Assembly (NCBI RefSeq): GCF_016097555.1
Contig: NW_024533068.1
Span: 34,803 to 98,802, forward strand
Origin: Gigantopelta aegis
Lineage: Eukaryota; Mollusca; Gastropoda; Neomphalida; Peltospiridae
Reading direction: 5' to 3'
DNA length: 64,000 nucleotides
The notes below the pieces were generated by a model. The model was not told where the DNA came from. It searched no databases and worked only from the letters and a program-made list of their open reading frames with translations. Positions 1 to 11,500 of this stretch are shown here, in pieces (within the stretch, counting starts at the first letter, position 1; each line of letters opens with the position of its first letter). The translations under genes and the position numbers were made by a program.

Positions 1-1587
1 GCTCTACTGAAATTTTCTCTTTTTCATTTAAAACGTTGCCCTACTATCAATTCTTGTAATGGCTTGTTCCATCATGCGCAATGGCCCCAAGGAGTTACGA
101 AATGATCGCTATGAAGAGTAATTCCGCATACATCTGTCTAGTGCAGATTTGCAGAGATCTAGCTGTTCAGCTTTTTCTTCAAATATAGCAGTCTTAAAAA
201 CATACCCCCAATAACCCAACATGACCTATTAAGAAGCTAGGGAAATTCCCAAATCACGCATGCTATCCAAGTGTTCTTCATTTAGAAGAGAGCAATGTTC
301 AATACGATGTCTTTTTGTAAGACCACTTTTTCCATCAAGAGCTTCTCTATAAGCTTTGATAGCTAAGTCAATTGCTTTTGTTGTTACCATTAGCATGAAT
401 CATCATTGGCCATCCCTTGTCTGCAATAGTTTTCACCCTACCCCATATATTCCATATGATTGGAAAGTTAAACTTTCCTTTATTACCTGGAGGCTCACAA
501 CAATATGGTTCAGTTTGCAACCCATTATCCTTGATTCGATCCATCTGAAATCAACTTAACGCTACCCTGGTAGAAAATTTTTAAATTCAGTCGGTGGAGG
601 GTTCACGAGGGCCATGATCTTTAGCTTTTTTTAACTGATTCCGCAAAGCTCAGCATAGCCAATTCTTCTACTGTGTGTTTTCTTAGAAACAAGTAGATAT
701 CTATAATCACTTTGGAAAAAAAAAGACATTGCAGCATCATACATTAATGTAACCCCACGTTGTAGCTGTTTCAAAGAATGAATCGAAATCTTTTATTATT
801 CCCTTTGTCATCATATAATTTGCCATTTTGCAGCTAACATAGCTGGTTTCATCTCTTTCAACTCTTGTAGTCACCATTCACCAATAAAATGATCTCTGTA
901 TTTATCAAATGATGAATACTTATCCCGACCTCTTCAGAAGAGAGTCTATTTTTTGTAAGGCTGGAGTGTTGACGTATGCCGTGTGTCCAGAAGCACTCAT
1001 CCTCATCAAGGAACTTTATCTCCAATTTTATCGAGGGTATCACAGTTAAATTTTGCAATATATTAAGTCTCCTTTATGCTGTTAACAGTGAATTGCATCA
1101 ATGAAGGGTCTACATTAAAACCTAATATCCAAGTCTGATAAAATTTGAGTTTACCAGCAACACTCTTATTTTTCTTTTGTCAGCCATTCTAGATTATATG
1201 GTTCTCCGCATATACTGTCCTTCAAAGGGCCAAATCATGCCATCATCCCTCATTATAACTGAAGGTACAATGTGAAGGTGTGGCTCGATTAATCTGGCAA
1301 TAAAGTTTGCCTCTCAGACAATTCAACTGCTAGTGCTACTTACTTTCGTACCCAAGTTGTTCCATTGAGTCTTCCATCAGATTCGAGCCTGAAGCCACCA
1401 CCTGACCGCCATGAAAGCCTATGGCATCGACTTTATCTATAGCTCCACAATAACAGGGCGTATGTTCCACCGTATACATGACCTGAGACCGGTTCGGCAG
1501 AAGCCATGAATTTTTCCTCCTTTTATATCTGAAATCTGCTTCAATTACATCTTCATCGCTGAACAGAACGTCTGTCAAAGATTCCAT
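1..1587 (-). CDS. Amidohydrolase family 3 (YtcJ-like) enzyme, 3' end beyond the window
   Basis: The reverse strand encodes a metal-dependent amidohydrolase of the Amidohydrolase_3 group, which hydrolyses amide or related bonds; the substrate cannot be told. From N to C: AIGFHGGQVVASGS (about 1400-1440), the metal-binding start of the barrel IEPHLHIVPS (about 1261-1290), SGHTAYVNTPAL (about 960-996), the MMIHANG strand (about 395-415), KRHRIEHCSLLNEEHLDS (about 260-330) and GPLRMMEQAITR (about 50-90). The order and spacing fit the family. The pieces lie in different frames, so several indels separate them; no intron is needed, unlike almost every other gene here. The C-terminus runs off the left edge. 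A weak open frame continues upstream to about 1690, so the start is uncertain. It is divergent from RMI1. It may have been acquired from bacteria (inference). Confidence 0.75.
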
Positions 1588-2045
1588 ACTGGCTTATATG
1601 ACACATGCAATGCATATCCACCTTCACGAAATGATTCTGATATACTAACAAGTTCGTTTTGCCGGCCATTGTCGTACGCTGCTTGCTTGGCCATTTATAT
1701 AGTCTCGTTCATATAGACCACGCCGTCCGGGCAAACACCTGCAAATTGTTTTTCATTGGTAGAGTCAATAGTCTGTGTAGTTTAAAGTTCCCAGAAACTA
1801 GTGTCTTAGTCTAATACTAAAACCAATAAAAACCAAATGCTAATTTTATGTGGGTGTAATTTAATTTGTTCATGTGGGTGAGTCTAGTGAGACATTCATG
1901 ACATTCTGGTCGTATAATTAAAATATATAGTAAGTCACTTAAACCCAAAAAATGGTTTGTAATCAGGTTGGTCTTTGTTCTGTACTCTCTATTGTACTTT
2001 AATCAATATTATCTTAATAATATTCATTGGTGAGGGGGTGTGGTT
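1588..2045. promoter_or_regulatory. Divergent intergenic region between the amidohydrolase and RMI1
   Basis: This stretch lies between two gene starts pointing away from each other. The left part (1600-1790) has a short open reverse frame that may be an N-terminal extension of the amidohydrolase. The rest is AT-rich with a GGTGTGG word just before the RMI1 start. I see no clear TATA box. Promoter function is inferred from position only. Confidence 0.3.
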
Positions 2046-3537
2046 ATGGAGCATGGACTGGAGCAATGGATGAGAGATCAAAATATTAGCTATTAAAATT
2101 GATTGGTTAAGAGCATTGTCTAACTTGGATACAACAAGAAAGGTCAGTCATTTCTATATTCATAACAATATAATTATACTCAATTTAGGGAAATATGTTT
2201 GGAGGGGGAATATTCAGAAAACTTAGTTTTCAGCAGAATGTTGCATGCTGATATAAGGGACTCATGTACAGGATGCTTACCCCCAGCACTATATCAAACA
2301 TCAGTAGGGGTGCTGAATGGACACTTTGTTGTACAAGTATGGCTGTATATTTATCTATGACATCACAATGACATCATCATATTAGATTGATTCCAGTATA
2401 CAATGTAGGTACATCAGCATATAGTCAATTAATGAAAATAAATGGACGGAGAATTGAAGGGAAACTGAACCAAAAAATGTAAATACTTTTAATTTTCCTA
2501 ATTGTATAACCTTCTTCTTGCAGACATTTGAAAGCAAAACCTACTCGTATGGTTCTTCTTGATTTATCTGATGGGTGTGGCCAGATGCAGGGAATGGAAT
2601 GTCAACATTAGTCAATAAAATACAGACACAGCCCCTGGTACTATAAGGTAATGATGTATATGATCTCATATGACATCATAATGATATCATAGATGTACTA
2701 CAAGGAACTATACCATATAGATAGGTGTATTGTTATTAGATGGTAGTCATGTGTGACTGTTTTTGGGCGGAGCTGTCGAACATTTTAATAGAAGAAAATA
2801 GTCAGAAAAAAGTCTTAGCACGAGAATTGTATGTAATATAATTAATGTTAATAATTATTAATAATTATTAATTATTCTATTGTTTAGAAATCGTGATGAT
2901 TCGCTGGTAACCTTCCCTTAATATTCAGTCTAGTCATCAATTTGTGATCTGAATGTTATCATATGTTGAAGCTAACTTAGAGCTCATATTGCCCAAAGCT
3001 ACTTAGAGCCATGTTGACTACCCCCCCTCCCCCCCTGTTCTAGTACCACTCTGTGATGTATTGATATTTGGCAATATCGGTCAAAATCATCTTTGTTAAA
3101 GTATGTCATGTGATCCTATCTATTATATCATAGTGATTTTTTGGTTATGTCATGTGATTTATCTATCTTATTAGGCAAACTATTAAAAAACTAGATGGTG
3201 AACCTTAGATACACTGGAGGGTCCCCTGGTCATTAAAGGGAACCCATAGCCGATGGTACAGGGGAACTGCCTGTGCTGCTAGCAACCAACCATTAGAGGC
3301 ACTAATTGGATTCTCAGCTCAACATTTTTCTTGAGACAATTGAACCAAATCCTCCATATAAAACAATAGGAATTGAGGTACATTAAAGGACTGTAATGAT
3401 ATAATTAATGGGTGTGGTTAAAGGGACTGAGACGATTCCCACGTCATAGCTTATCTACTATTCATTGTGTAATGGAATTACAATGGAGGCGATGTCCGAC
3501 TATGTTATTCAGATTACTAGATAGTTATATAATATGA
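2046..3537 (+). CDS. RMI1: RecQ-mediated genome instability protein 1 (OB-fold subunit of the BLM/TOP3A complex)
   Basis: RMI1 is the OB-fold scaffold of the BLM-TOP3A-RMI complex, which dissolves double Holliday junctions in the nucleus. Visible exons give a helical start (MEHGLEQWMRDQNI), VFSRMLHADIRDS near 2222-2260, LPPALYQTSVGVLNGHF near 2277-2325, IPVYNVGTSAYSQLMKI near 2391-2440, LKAKPTRMVLLDLSDG near 2527-2575, GQMQGME, then GVLLLDG and EENSQKKVLAREL near 2725-2830. This is the family's N-terminal OB fold in order. A second, C-terminal OB fold is suggested by ADGTGELPVLLATN and ALIGFSAQHF near 3250-3335 and a helical end closing at a TGA at 3535-3537. Introns are short (about 45-75 bases). 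Several one-base frame changes occur. It is shorter than vertebrate RMI1 because the long low-complexity middle is missing or very small. The start at 2046 is tentative. Confidence 0.85.
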
Positions 3538-3539
3538 AT

Positions 3540-3860
3540 ATTCAATAGTACCAGATATAATGAGTTAAAGATAACTGATGTCATATTCATGATAAGACTG
3601 GACTGTATTTTCTTAAAAATATATATCATTTATTAAGACTGTTACCAAGATAATATAGAGTAATAATGATGGTCATATTCATGCATATAAGACTGTATTA
3701 TTAAAAAATAATATTATATAGTTACCAGATTAAATGAATGTAATAATGATGTCATATATCATGATAAGACTGTATTATTAAAAAATAATATTTTATATAG
3801 GTACCATAAAATGATGTAATAATGATGTCATATTCAATGATAAGACTGTATTATAGCGTA
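3540..3860. repeat. Degenerate tandem repeat, about 80-bp unit, four copies
   Basis: Four imperfect copies share a core close to GATGTCATATTCATGATAAG followed by ACTGTATTATTAAAAAATAA; cores begin near 3576, 3668, 3746 and 3820. A fifth, isolated copy lies near 4454-4497. The array starts right after the RMI1 stop. Confidence 0.8.
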
Positions 3861-4511
3861 CACCCCATTCCACAATCCTTGAGTTTATTTTTATTAACAA
3901 TAACTTATTAAAACTATTACATTTTAAAAAAAAAAGGAGTAATTGTGTTATCAATATAATCCTTGACTCACCAATAAGCCCTCCTCCTACTTAGTATATT
4001 ACTGAATATAAGATTGAATACTTAAAGAAGAATGAATATTATAATATAGAGGAATGTTGACATAGTAAATGTCAAAATATGAAGAACTTAAAAGTATTAA
4101 AAAGTAAGTTGCTTTAAAAGAAATAACCATTAAATGTTAAAAATTGAGAATTTGTCCCATGTCAAAAAGATTTCTATTGAGCTATAGATCCATTAATAAA
4201 TACTGTTCTCAAATGTGCGCATTAAAACTTATAATAATCCCAAATTTTTTTTACATATTTTAACAAACGTTCTGAAACAATTACTTTACTTAACAAGGAC
4301 CTATATAGCTAACTTCATTAAAAAACCAGGTGATATGTCCTCATAATTGTAATCCACTATAGACCTTTTACTTGTATAGCATGCATCTAATGGTCATTAC
4401 TAGACTATAAATCAGTCAGTGATAGATGTTCATATATTGACCAGATAATGATGGTAATAATGATGTCACTTTCATCATAAAGTTGTATTATTAAAAATAT
4501 ATATCTTTGAT
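3861..4511. other. AT-rich intergenic stretch, no gene seen
   Basis: I find no convincing exon on either strand between the RMI1 repeat array and the end of the reverse-strand beta-propeller gene. It holds an A-run near 3927-3936 and one stray copy of the upstream repeat unit near 4454-4497. Confidence 0.5.
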
Positions 4512-6425
4512 CTCAAAAATAATCTTTTGATGTAAAATATTGAGTTCCAATGACCAGTTCACTGTCTGTTGATTCAACTGGAATAGATACAATGGAGTCT
4601 CCATAGACCACAACTGAGTCTTTATTGGAGTCTTAGGGAGCAGAGACTGAGTCTAGTGGGACCCAGATTGAGTCTTTGACTGTTAGTGGTTGAGAATGAG
4701 CCCTAATATGACTATCACTGATATACTTTCCCTCTAATTCAAAAGAATGATAAAACTAAATGAATAAGAGAGAGAGAGAGAGGGAGTAACATTAATATTA
4801 ATACTTGTCTTACTTGCGCGTTCAATATCAAATGATGTCATCAATGGTTCTATATATACTGGATAATCAAATACCTAATAAAAGGAGAGATGACCCTAAT
4901 ATAATTACAGTTATTATTATACCTGAGATACTACAGGGAGGTGTGGTCAATACAATAGGTATATCCTCTATTAATGGATACGTAAATGGACGCCTTCGAT
5001 GCCGTCTCTTTTTAATGGAGGTGGAGTGACCTGTTGGCATGGCGACAGATATGACAAACATCATCATCATATCGTTTTCCCCTCTTTCTTACCAACTGGT
5101 TCAATATCAAAGTCATCTTCACCAGGTTGTTTTCCAGTGACAGGAGTAGAGGGGAATATCTGGTCTCAGTTATTTGATAATGATAATGGCTTCTTCCTCT
5201 TCTTCTTATGTCTCTTAACTGTTCACGATAGTAATCAACACTGTAAACGATGTGGGGTTTGATCTACTTGCTAAGTTAGTACGAGGTACTGACAAAATGA
5301 AACATTGTCCCCATTTTTTCAAACATAAACCTTTTTTTCTTTTTTTGGAAGTTTAGGATACAAAGGAAGTGTGGCTGGTCATCCTCTTTCTTATGAACAA
5401 AGGCTACAGAGAGTGTTGCCATGACAATATCACCACACCCATGAAATGGGAGTTTAGATACTTGCATAACTGGTCCAACCAGTTTTATCATGTATACAGT
5501 ATCACCATTGTCTGATATACCATACAATATCGACTGATCTGATGGATGACAAGATATAGCAGTTAATTGGGGGTGGGAGACAGTCAGGGAACTGTGTTTG
5601 TGTCCATGATGCTTTAAACGAGACACTCGTTACTGAAAAATAATAGCTTGTATTATTAAAAGCCATAGTTCATGAGATTCTTTTTATAGCACCAAATACC
5701 ATCAGCAAAACTAACAACAGAGTCGAATGAAGTTACTAGGTTCACCTTTGAAACAGAGACCTAAAGAAGCCTCGACGTTTGCTAGAGGTGGAGCTTTTGA
5801 TAGTTGCTCCATTTGAGGGCATTATCCTTTTCTTGTATCCCATAGCAACCATAGATGTCACCATTACTCGTAACACCAAATAATACCATCATTACAATTC
5901 ATTGTATGTGGATAAGATTTGTTGGGTGTGGCATTGTCGATTTCAATCCATTTAAAGGCAAAAATCAGTATTCCTTATCAGACCAAATTTTCTCCAATTA
6001 AAATTCCTCCATCTTTTAACCAGGCATGCAAACATAGCTCCGCCCCACTGCTATATTTCTCCACTAAGCATCCAGAACGAGCACTTTCTTACCCAAAGGA
6101 GACTGCAAATGATACTCCAGTTCGTAGACAAAGATTTTTGAAACAGATTGATTGAGACCACATATAACATTATGTGTACAGTCTATGTGACTTATTGTAC
6201 CATCCACTTCTCGCCACTTCATAATACTAATCTGTCACGTGACATAGAACATGGGACATGAACTGCCTTCCTGTATCACATATCCATATATGGACAGCAC
6301 TGTTTTGATTCTCAGAAGATGCCATTAAATAGCTAAGATACATATTAGTATACTCGGTTCAATTCGAATGAGTACGCGGGAAAGGGAATACGGGGCGTGG
6401 GCTCCAATGTTTTGCCGTTTGCATT
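4512..6425 (-). CDS. WD40/beta-propeller-like protein, unidentified
   Basis: A reverse-strand gene of several exons. Near the start, MASSENQNSAVHIWICDTGR (about 6255-6330) has the shape of a WD40 blade. Further on are KWREVDGTISHIDC, CGLNQSVSKIFVYELEYH, LHAWLKDGGILIGEN (about 6010-6050), GVTSNGDIYGCYGIQ and FADGIWCYKK. The longest open piece (5276-5626) reads LTAISCHPSDQSILYGISDN, again blade-like. The 3' part is basic (KRHKKKRKK near 5195-5215; IKKRRHRRRPF near 4990-5020), then IWVPLDSVSAP and a stop at 4512. A nucleolar or ciliary WD protein are both possible; I could not match it to a named family. Several frame changes are needed. It is divergent from the gene starting near 6488. Confidence 0.5.
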
Positions 6426-6500
6426 TTCTATAGAAATTTCAGAACGTTTCCGGATAAAACACAATATCCGGGTCTGTATACTATTCACTATGAAGATATG
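6400..6500. promoter_or_regulatory. Likely bidirectional promoter
   Basis: A locally GC-richer stretch lies between the likely starts of two divergent genes. Its position is the only evidence; no core promoter motif is obvious. Confidence 0.3.
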
Positions 6501-7236
6501 GTTGTCTCTCTAGGGAAGATAAGGTTGATGCAGCCAGCCATATTGTAGTGCATCGACTGGTAATTTGGGCTATACTGTTTTTGTATTTAGTGACAGCTCT
6601 GGGATGCCAAAATTTGAATATTTATAATAAAAAGGTGTATATTCAAAATAATATTAATTATTACAGTACTTCAAAAATATATTTTAAATTTTTAGAATCT
6701 TTCACTTAATTGACTACAATCTTTTTATTTTTTGTCATGTTGCTCTTGTCTCGGAGGTTGATGTGGTCAGCTTTTCAAGAATTACAACTCAGAGTTCATT
6801 CCTTGGATGGAATTCAAGATACTGGTTTGTAGCAGTGTCAGTAGTAGCATTAAAATAGCTTGGGGTCCTACAACAATTACTTTCAAAAGACATCGTTATT
6901 TAACCTGTTATTTCTGTTTTATCCGTAAGTCCATCTTGCACACCAGATTTGTATTTAGCCACACCCCTCAGGATGCTTTTGTATATTTCCCTTTTGGGTT
7001 CACATTGGATCCTCGACAATATCGCCAGCGCTTCTCTCTCTCCTAGAAAGTTTCTTGACCACATCATATGTCTGGAAGAAACAATTGAACCGATACAAGT
7101 TTTCCTGAGCTAATCAGAGTCAACAGAATGAAATGAGAATCTTGTTGCTATACCGGCAACACCAGATGAAATCCGTACAGAAGTGGGCGTGTTGATATCT
7201 GATTTGATTGCTCGTTTAAAAACAGTTGCTCTTTAA
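6488..7236 (+). CDS. Unidentified gene, open C-terminal exon
   Basis: Function unknown. A likely first exon near 6495-6630 reads MVVSLGKIRLMQPAIL and, after a frame change, GNLGYTVFVFSDSSGMPKF. A later exon (about 6723-6830) reads MLLLSRRLMWSAFQELQLRV. A donor GTAAGT at 6929 and an acceptor near 6959 lead to a last exon with LLGSHWILDNIASASLSPRK, then FLDHIICLEETIEPIQVFL and, after two disruptions, VAIPATPDEIRTEVGVLI, ending DLIARLKTVAL and TAA at 7234-7236. The long helical, leucine-rich C-terminus looks genuinely coding, but the exon joins upstream are guesses. It shares its start region with the reverse-strand beta-propeller gene. Confidence 0.4.
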
Positions 7237-7299
7237 TCTTTAATTTGTGCTTATTATGTAGGGTTTATCCCTATTCTATTTACTCCAGTAAGTAATATT

Positions 7300-7810
7300 G
7301 AATAGAAAAACATTTATGTTCTTTAACTACCAGACCCTATGTCTATTTTGGATTAAATGGTGGAGTATCGAATTGACATTTTTTTATTTGGGCCAATTTC
7401 ATTGTCTTTTGTCTTGGTTGTCTCTTATTACCTCCTAATTATTGTCACATTCTATATCAATGTGGTTACATTTAGGATGTTGGGCACGCTGTTCACCTGA
7501 TATGAAAGCACCAAAGTACGGCTTTTAGTATGTATCTATCTATTTCTTTAATATTCATCCATTGAGTAGGTGGGTCACCAGACATTAAATGGATGGTGAT
7601 TCTGTAGTCGAATGGAATACAGAATATTTTAAAGGAGAAGGTTTACAAAATGTAGCTATTCCTTGTGACTCCACTCAAGAATGCTTTTATGTGAGAATAT
7701 ATAAATTATAAATATGATTTTATTATTTTTTTAGGCTCTTATTTAGTTCACAAACTTCATGTCCATACATGGTTATTAGCCATTGCAGTGTGGTAGTTTG
7801 TGATATTTGA
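7300..7810 (+). CDS. Putative small membrane protein, unidentified
   Basis: Function unknown. Around 7385-7475 the forward strand reads a hydrophobic stretch (SLSFVLVVSYYLLIIVTFYI) fit for one or two membrane segments. An open piece at 7590-7715 reads DGDSVVEWNTEYFKGEGL and VAIPCDSTQECFYV, with a possible donor and an acceptor near 7734. A further hydrophobic piece, HKLHVHTWLLAIAVW, follows. Exon joins are uncertain, and it may belong to the gene before or to the TMEM230 gene after. Confidence 0.3.
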
Positions 7811-8008
7811 GGTAGTCGTGTTAACACGAGTTGTTTATTGTATCAAATATTGAGTATGTCCCTGTTTTTTACTACTTTTAATTATCTCATTTTTGCACAA
7901 ATTACTGTATACAGATTATTATTTAGCAAATAAAAAAATTTGGTCATCATCATAACCATGGCAACAATGTTGGGTGTGGCTAGTTATTAATTAACCCTTT
8001 GTATTTTA

Positions 8009-8373
8009 AAGCAATGTCTAGTGCCAGAAAGTCCAGAGTCCGTTTACAGCAGATTAACTCAAGTATCACGTGATCATGATGAGACAGAGTACAGTGATGA
8101 GCAATTTACAGAGGCACCTCCAAAGATCCCCTTAAAAATCAATAGCACTAGCTATATTATGTTTAGTTTAGGATCTGTTCTATTGATGGCTGGCTATTCT
8201 GATGTTTGTGGGTGTTTTTTTGTGTGATAACCCTGATGCTAGTGCCACGACCCCTCATTATCATCGGTGCTATTACATTTATACCTGGATTCTATCATGT
8301 TCGATTGGCATATTACGCCTGGAAGGGTTACCATGGTTACTCCTTTGATGATATACCAAGTTACGATGACTAA
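8009..8373 (+). CDS. TMEM230: TMEM230-like endomembrane protein
   Basis: TMEM230 is a small two-pass membrane protein of secretory, synaptic and recycling vesicles. The reading gives [20 protein letters not shown], the characteristic PPKIPLK before membrane segment 1 (8126-8146), [12 protein letters not shown], then, after a frame change near 8200, [20 protein letters not shown] (8250-8310) and the signature end [17 protein letters not shown] with TAA at 8371-8373. Length matches the family (about 120 residues). The coding part opens at an acceptor near 8011, so the initiator probably lies in an upstream exon I could not fix. It lies about 180 bases before the TRPA-type gene on the same strand. 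Confidence 0.88.
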
Positions 8374-8553
8374 TACACACTACATAATGACAATATCATT
8401 TTCCTTTTTCTATTTTAAATTCAGTGGGGGCAAAAGGGTTTGTCCCTTCGTTTAATATTAATATTAGTATTATCATTGTGTTGATTAAATTTGTTGATAT
8501 TCATAACGCATCCTGTACTGAGCAGTCACTCTATTCTACAGCTAGGGGCGAGA

Positions 8554-11500
8554 ATGGCTGAACCAGGAGGCGATAGGACCCATTTAGTGGAAGATGAGGG
8601 AGGACGGGGTCTTCTATGCGGTCTATCAAGTCAGATCAACCTAAAATGAGGTCTACAGCAGGTTAGCTTAGAACACAACCTTGTCTCGCAAGACTAACGC
8701 CCTTTGTAAACAATGTGGTTCCTCTTAACAAAACCAATTTGGTAACAAGGGCTGTCCTTTTGAGAGTAATGTTGTATATATATTATTATGCAGTTTATAA
8801 TACACTCCTCTGGAGTGTTGCTTTAGGCAGTACGTGATGGGAAGAGAGGAGATTGTAAAGACTTGGTTGACATCTTTGATTGGTCGTAAGAAGAAGCGCA
8901 TCATTGATGGTAAAGATTCCTATGGATTTACAGCAATGCATTATGCTGCAAGATTTAATCGAGTTAAAAATTATGCAACTATTGTTATCTAATGATGCTG
9001 GTATGTAATGGATGGATGGATGCATAAGACAATGTATATATATATATATAGATGAATGGATGATTGAATGCATAGGACAATGGCGATATATATATAGTGT
9101 TTGTGCAATGTTTTTTACTTTACAGTTTGTTTGTCAATTACTTGTAGTTATTTTATTGACTGTTGTTAGCTAATATAGTATAAAGTGATGGATTATTTGC
9201 ATATTATTATAAAGTTAACATATTATATATTATAAACTGTTCAACTGTTCCAGTAAACGATTATTTACCCGTAGGCAATGGAAGGAGAATTTAATTGAAT
9301 GACAATAAATAATATAAAATTATGTATTAATAAAATAAATAGATAATAGTTTTGTCTTGATATTTTAATTGTATGTACTATTGTTTGTTAAAATGTATTA
9401 TATGATTTACCTGACAAATGTTACAATGATATATCTGATAATATCTGTGTTCTTTTGTTCTATAGTTGTACTGAAATATTATTCAATTCTATCATTAATT
9501 ATAGGGTCAACCTCTTTTCTATGTATCTATTATAATACCTATATATAATATCTATTATATATATTATATTATATAGTATAGTTTTAGTTAATTAACAATT
9601 ATTTGCAATTAGATAGTTTTGCTCTCGCAAATAAATTTAATTATTTATATTTTTACATATTTTAGTTACTAAAATATAAGTAAATTAAAAGAGTATTAAA
9701 TATAATATAATTAATAGTATTAAAGGGATTCTGATGGACATTTGGGAAAAATTATAGTACCACAAATTCCAGTACAGAACTCTAATAGTTTTTATACTAC
9801 ATATTATATTACTCCTTTACTTATCACATAGATCCTGGACAATTCGTACAGAAGAAGGGTTAACCCCTCTTTCATTATGCTGCTCGTTACATCCTCTTTC
9901 CCATGGGACCTCTAACGATGATGAGTCAGTACCAGTCACATTACATTCTACCCCAGTCGTCAGATATGCAGTTTTCTAATTACATTATGTCGATGAACGT
10001 CAATGTTCAAGACCGTGTATGGGTTAACCCCTCTTCATTTAGCTTGTAGTCGTGGCAACCGTGCTGCTGTCGAAGCTCTAGTTAATGCTGGAAATATCAA
10101 CATTTATATTCAAGAACAAGAAAGATGAGACGCCATTACATGCAGCTTTGTCTCCTTTCCTTGGTGATCCTTATATTTGTTGAGCAACTCTTCGTAAAGA
10201 TGCTGACTGCCTTCTTAAAAAGATAGAAAATGTCACACCTCTCCTATAGAATAGTCAGAAGGGCACATTGAAATTGTTAACCTTATAATGAGGTAAAGAT
10301 TTGGGGGCCAGCGCAAAGAGTTACTGGGAATGCTTACGTACCTGCGAGTTCAACTTTCCCCTTAACTTAGCCTGTGAGAGTGGGGAGGTGGAAATTGTGA
10401 AGGGGTGCTTTTCCTCAATCAAGATGATCCCAATGTTATCCAAAATACACGACATTACTCCTCCTCCATATCACAGCCTAAAGAAGGTTTCACAAACGTT
10501 GCTGAAGTTCTATTGCCAATATGAAGGTCTTGCTGTTGATGTCACTGATGAAATCTCCTCACGCCACCTTCATTATGCCTGCTCGTCATAACAATATTAG
10601 TATGATCAAGTTTTTGTTAAAAGTAAGAGAATAATTTTAATTACCTATTATTATTTTTAATTATAGAGGGGGATGCTATGAGCTCAAAGATGTATACTCT
10701 TATACTTGCCTTTACTCACTTGCTGTGGCACATGGTCACTTTCAAGCCAATGGATGTTTTTAATTGAGAGTGGAGCTTTGTATTGATGATGTTGATAGAA
10801 ATGGAAATTCTGTTTCATATTTATTGCATCTGAAAGGAATCAGACGGAAATCCTCAGGTACTCGGTAATAAAACCCTTTAATTATATTATAATTAAATAA
10901 CTAATTAGAGTCTAATTTTGGAGCTGCATGAGGCAGTTGGTAAACAGTTTAGTTAGTACAGTAGATAGTACTAATAATACTCCATTACATATTGCATGTG
11001 AAAAAGGAACTTTGGAAGCTATTCAAGGTAACGAAAATTATTTCATACTTTTAAATAGAATTTTCCCTGTTTAGATTTTATTGCGATCTGAGGAAATTAA
11101 CTTGATGCTTCGTATGAGTTCGTAGAACCCAATGCATATGGCAGCTATAATGAAGGACACACAAAAGTAATAAATGAAAACCAACCTCTCATCTTTTGAC
11201 TCACCCTTTAATTTCTAGTGTAATCCCTTGAGCTAGGACGCTACTCCTGTCGTCAGAGGAAGTTAATGTTGTCAAAGATGATAAAGATGATAAAAAAAAA
11301 TGCTAATACTCCATTACATTAGCTCTGTATTAATGGCCACTGATAATGCTTCTAAGGCCTGCTGCTGGAGCGTGGAGCTGATCCTGATCCAGGATAGGAT
11401 GAGTCCTAAGTACTATAGGGAATGATGCCTTAAGTAACATTCTTAATGTGGTATATGGATGAGTCGAAAGTACTGCAGGAATGAGCCTTAAAGTTAATTC

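Noticed and set aside
1-1587. Bacterial contamination at the left end
   Set aside because: The composition matches the rest, the next gene (RMI1) is animal and only 460 bases away, and no bacterial operon or ribosome-binding pattern is present.
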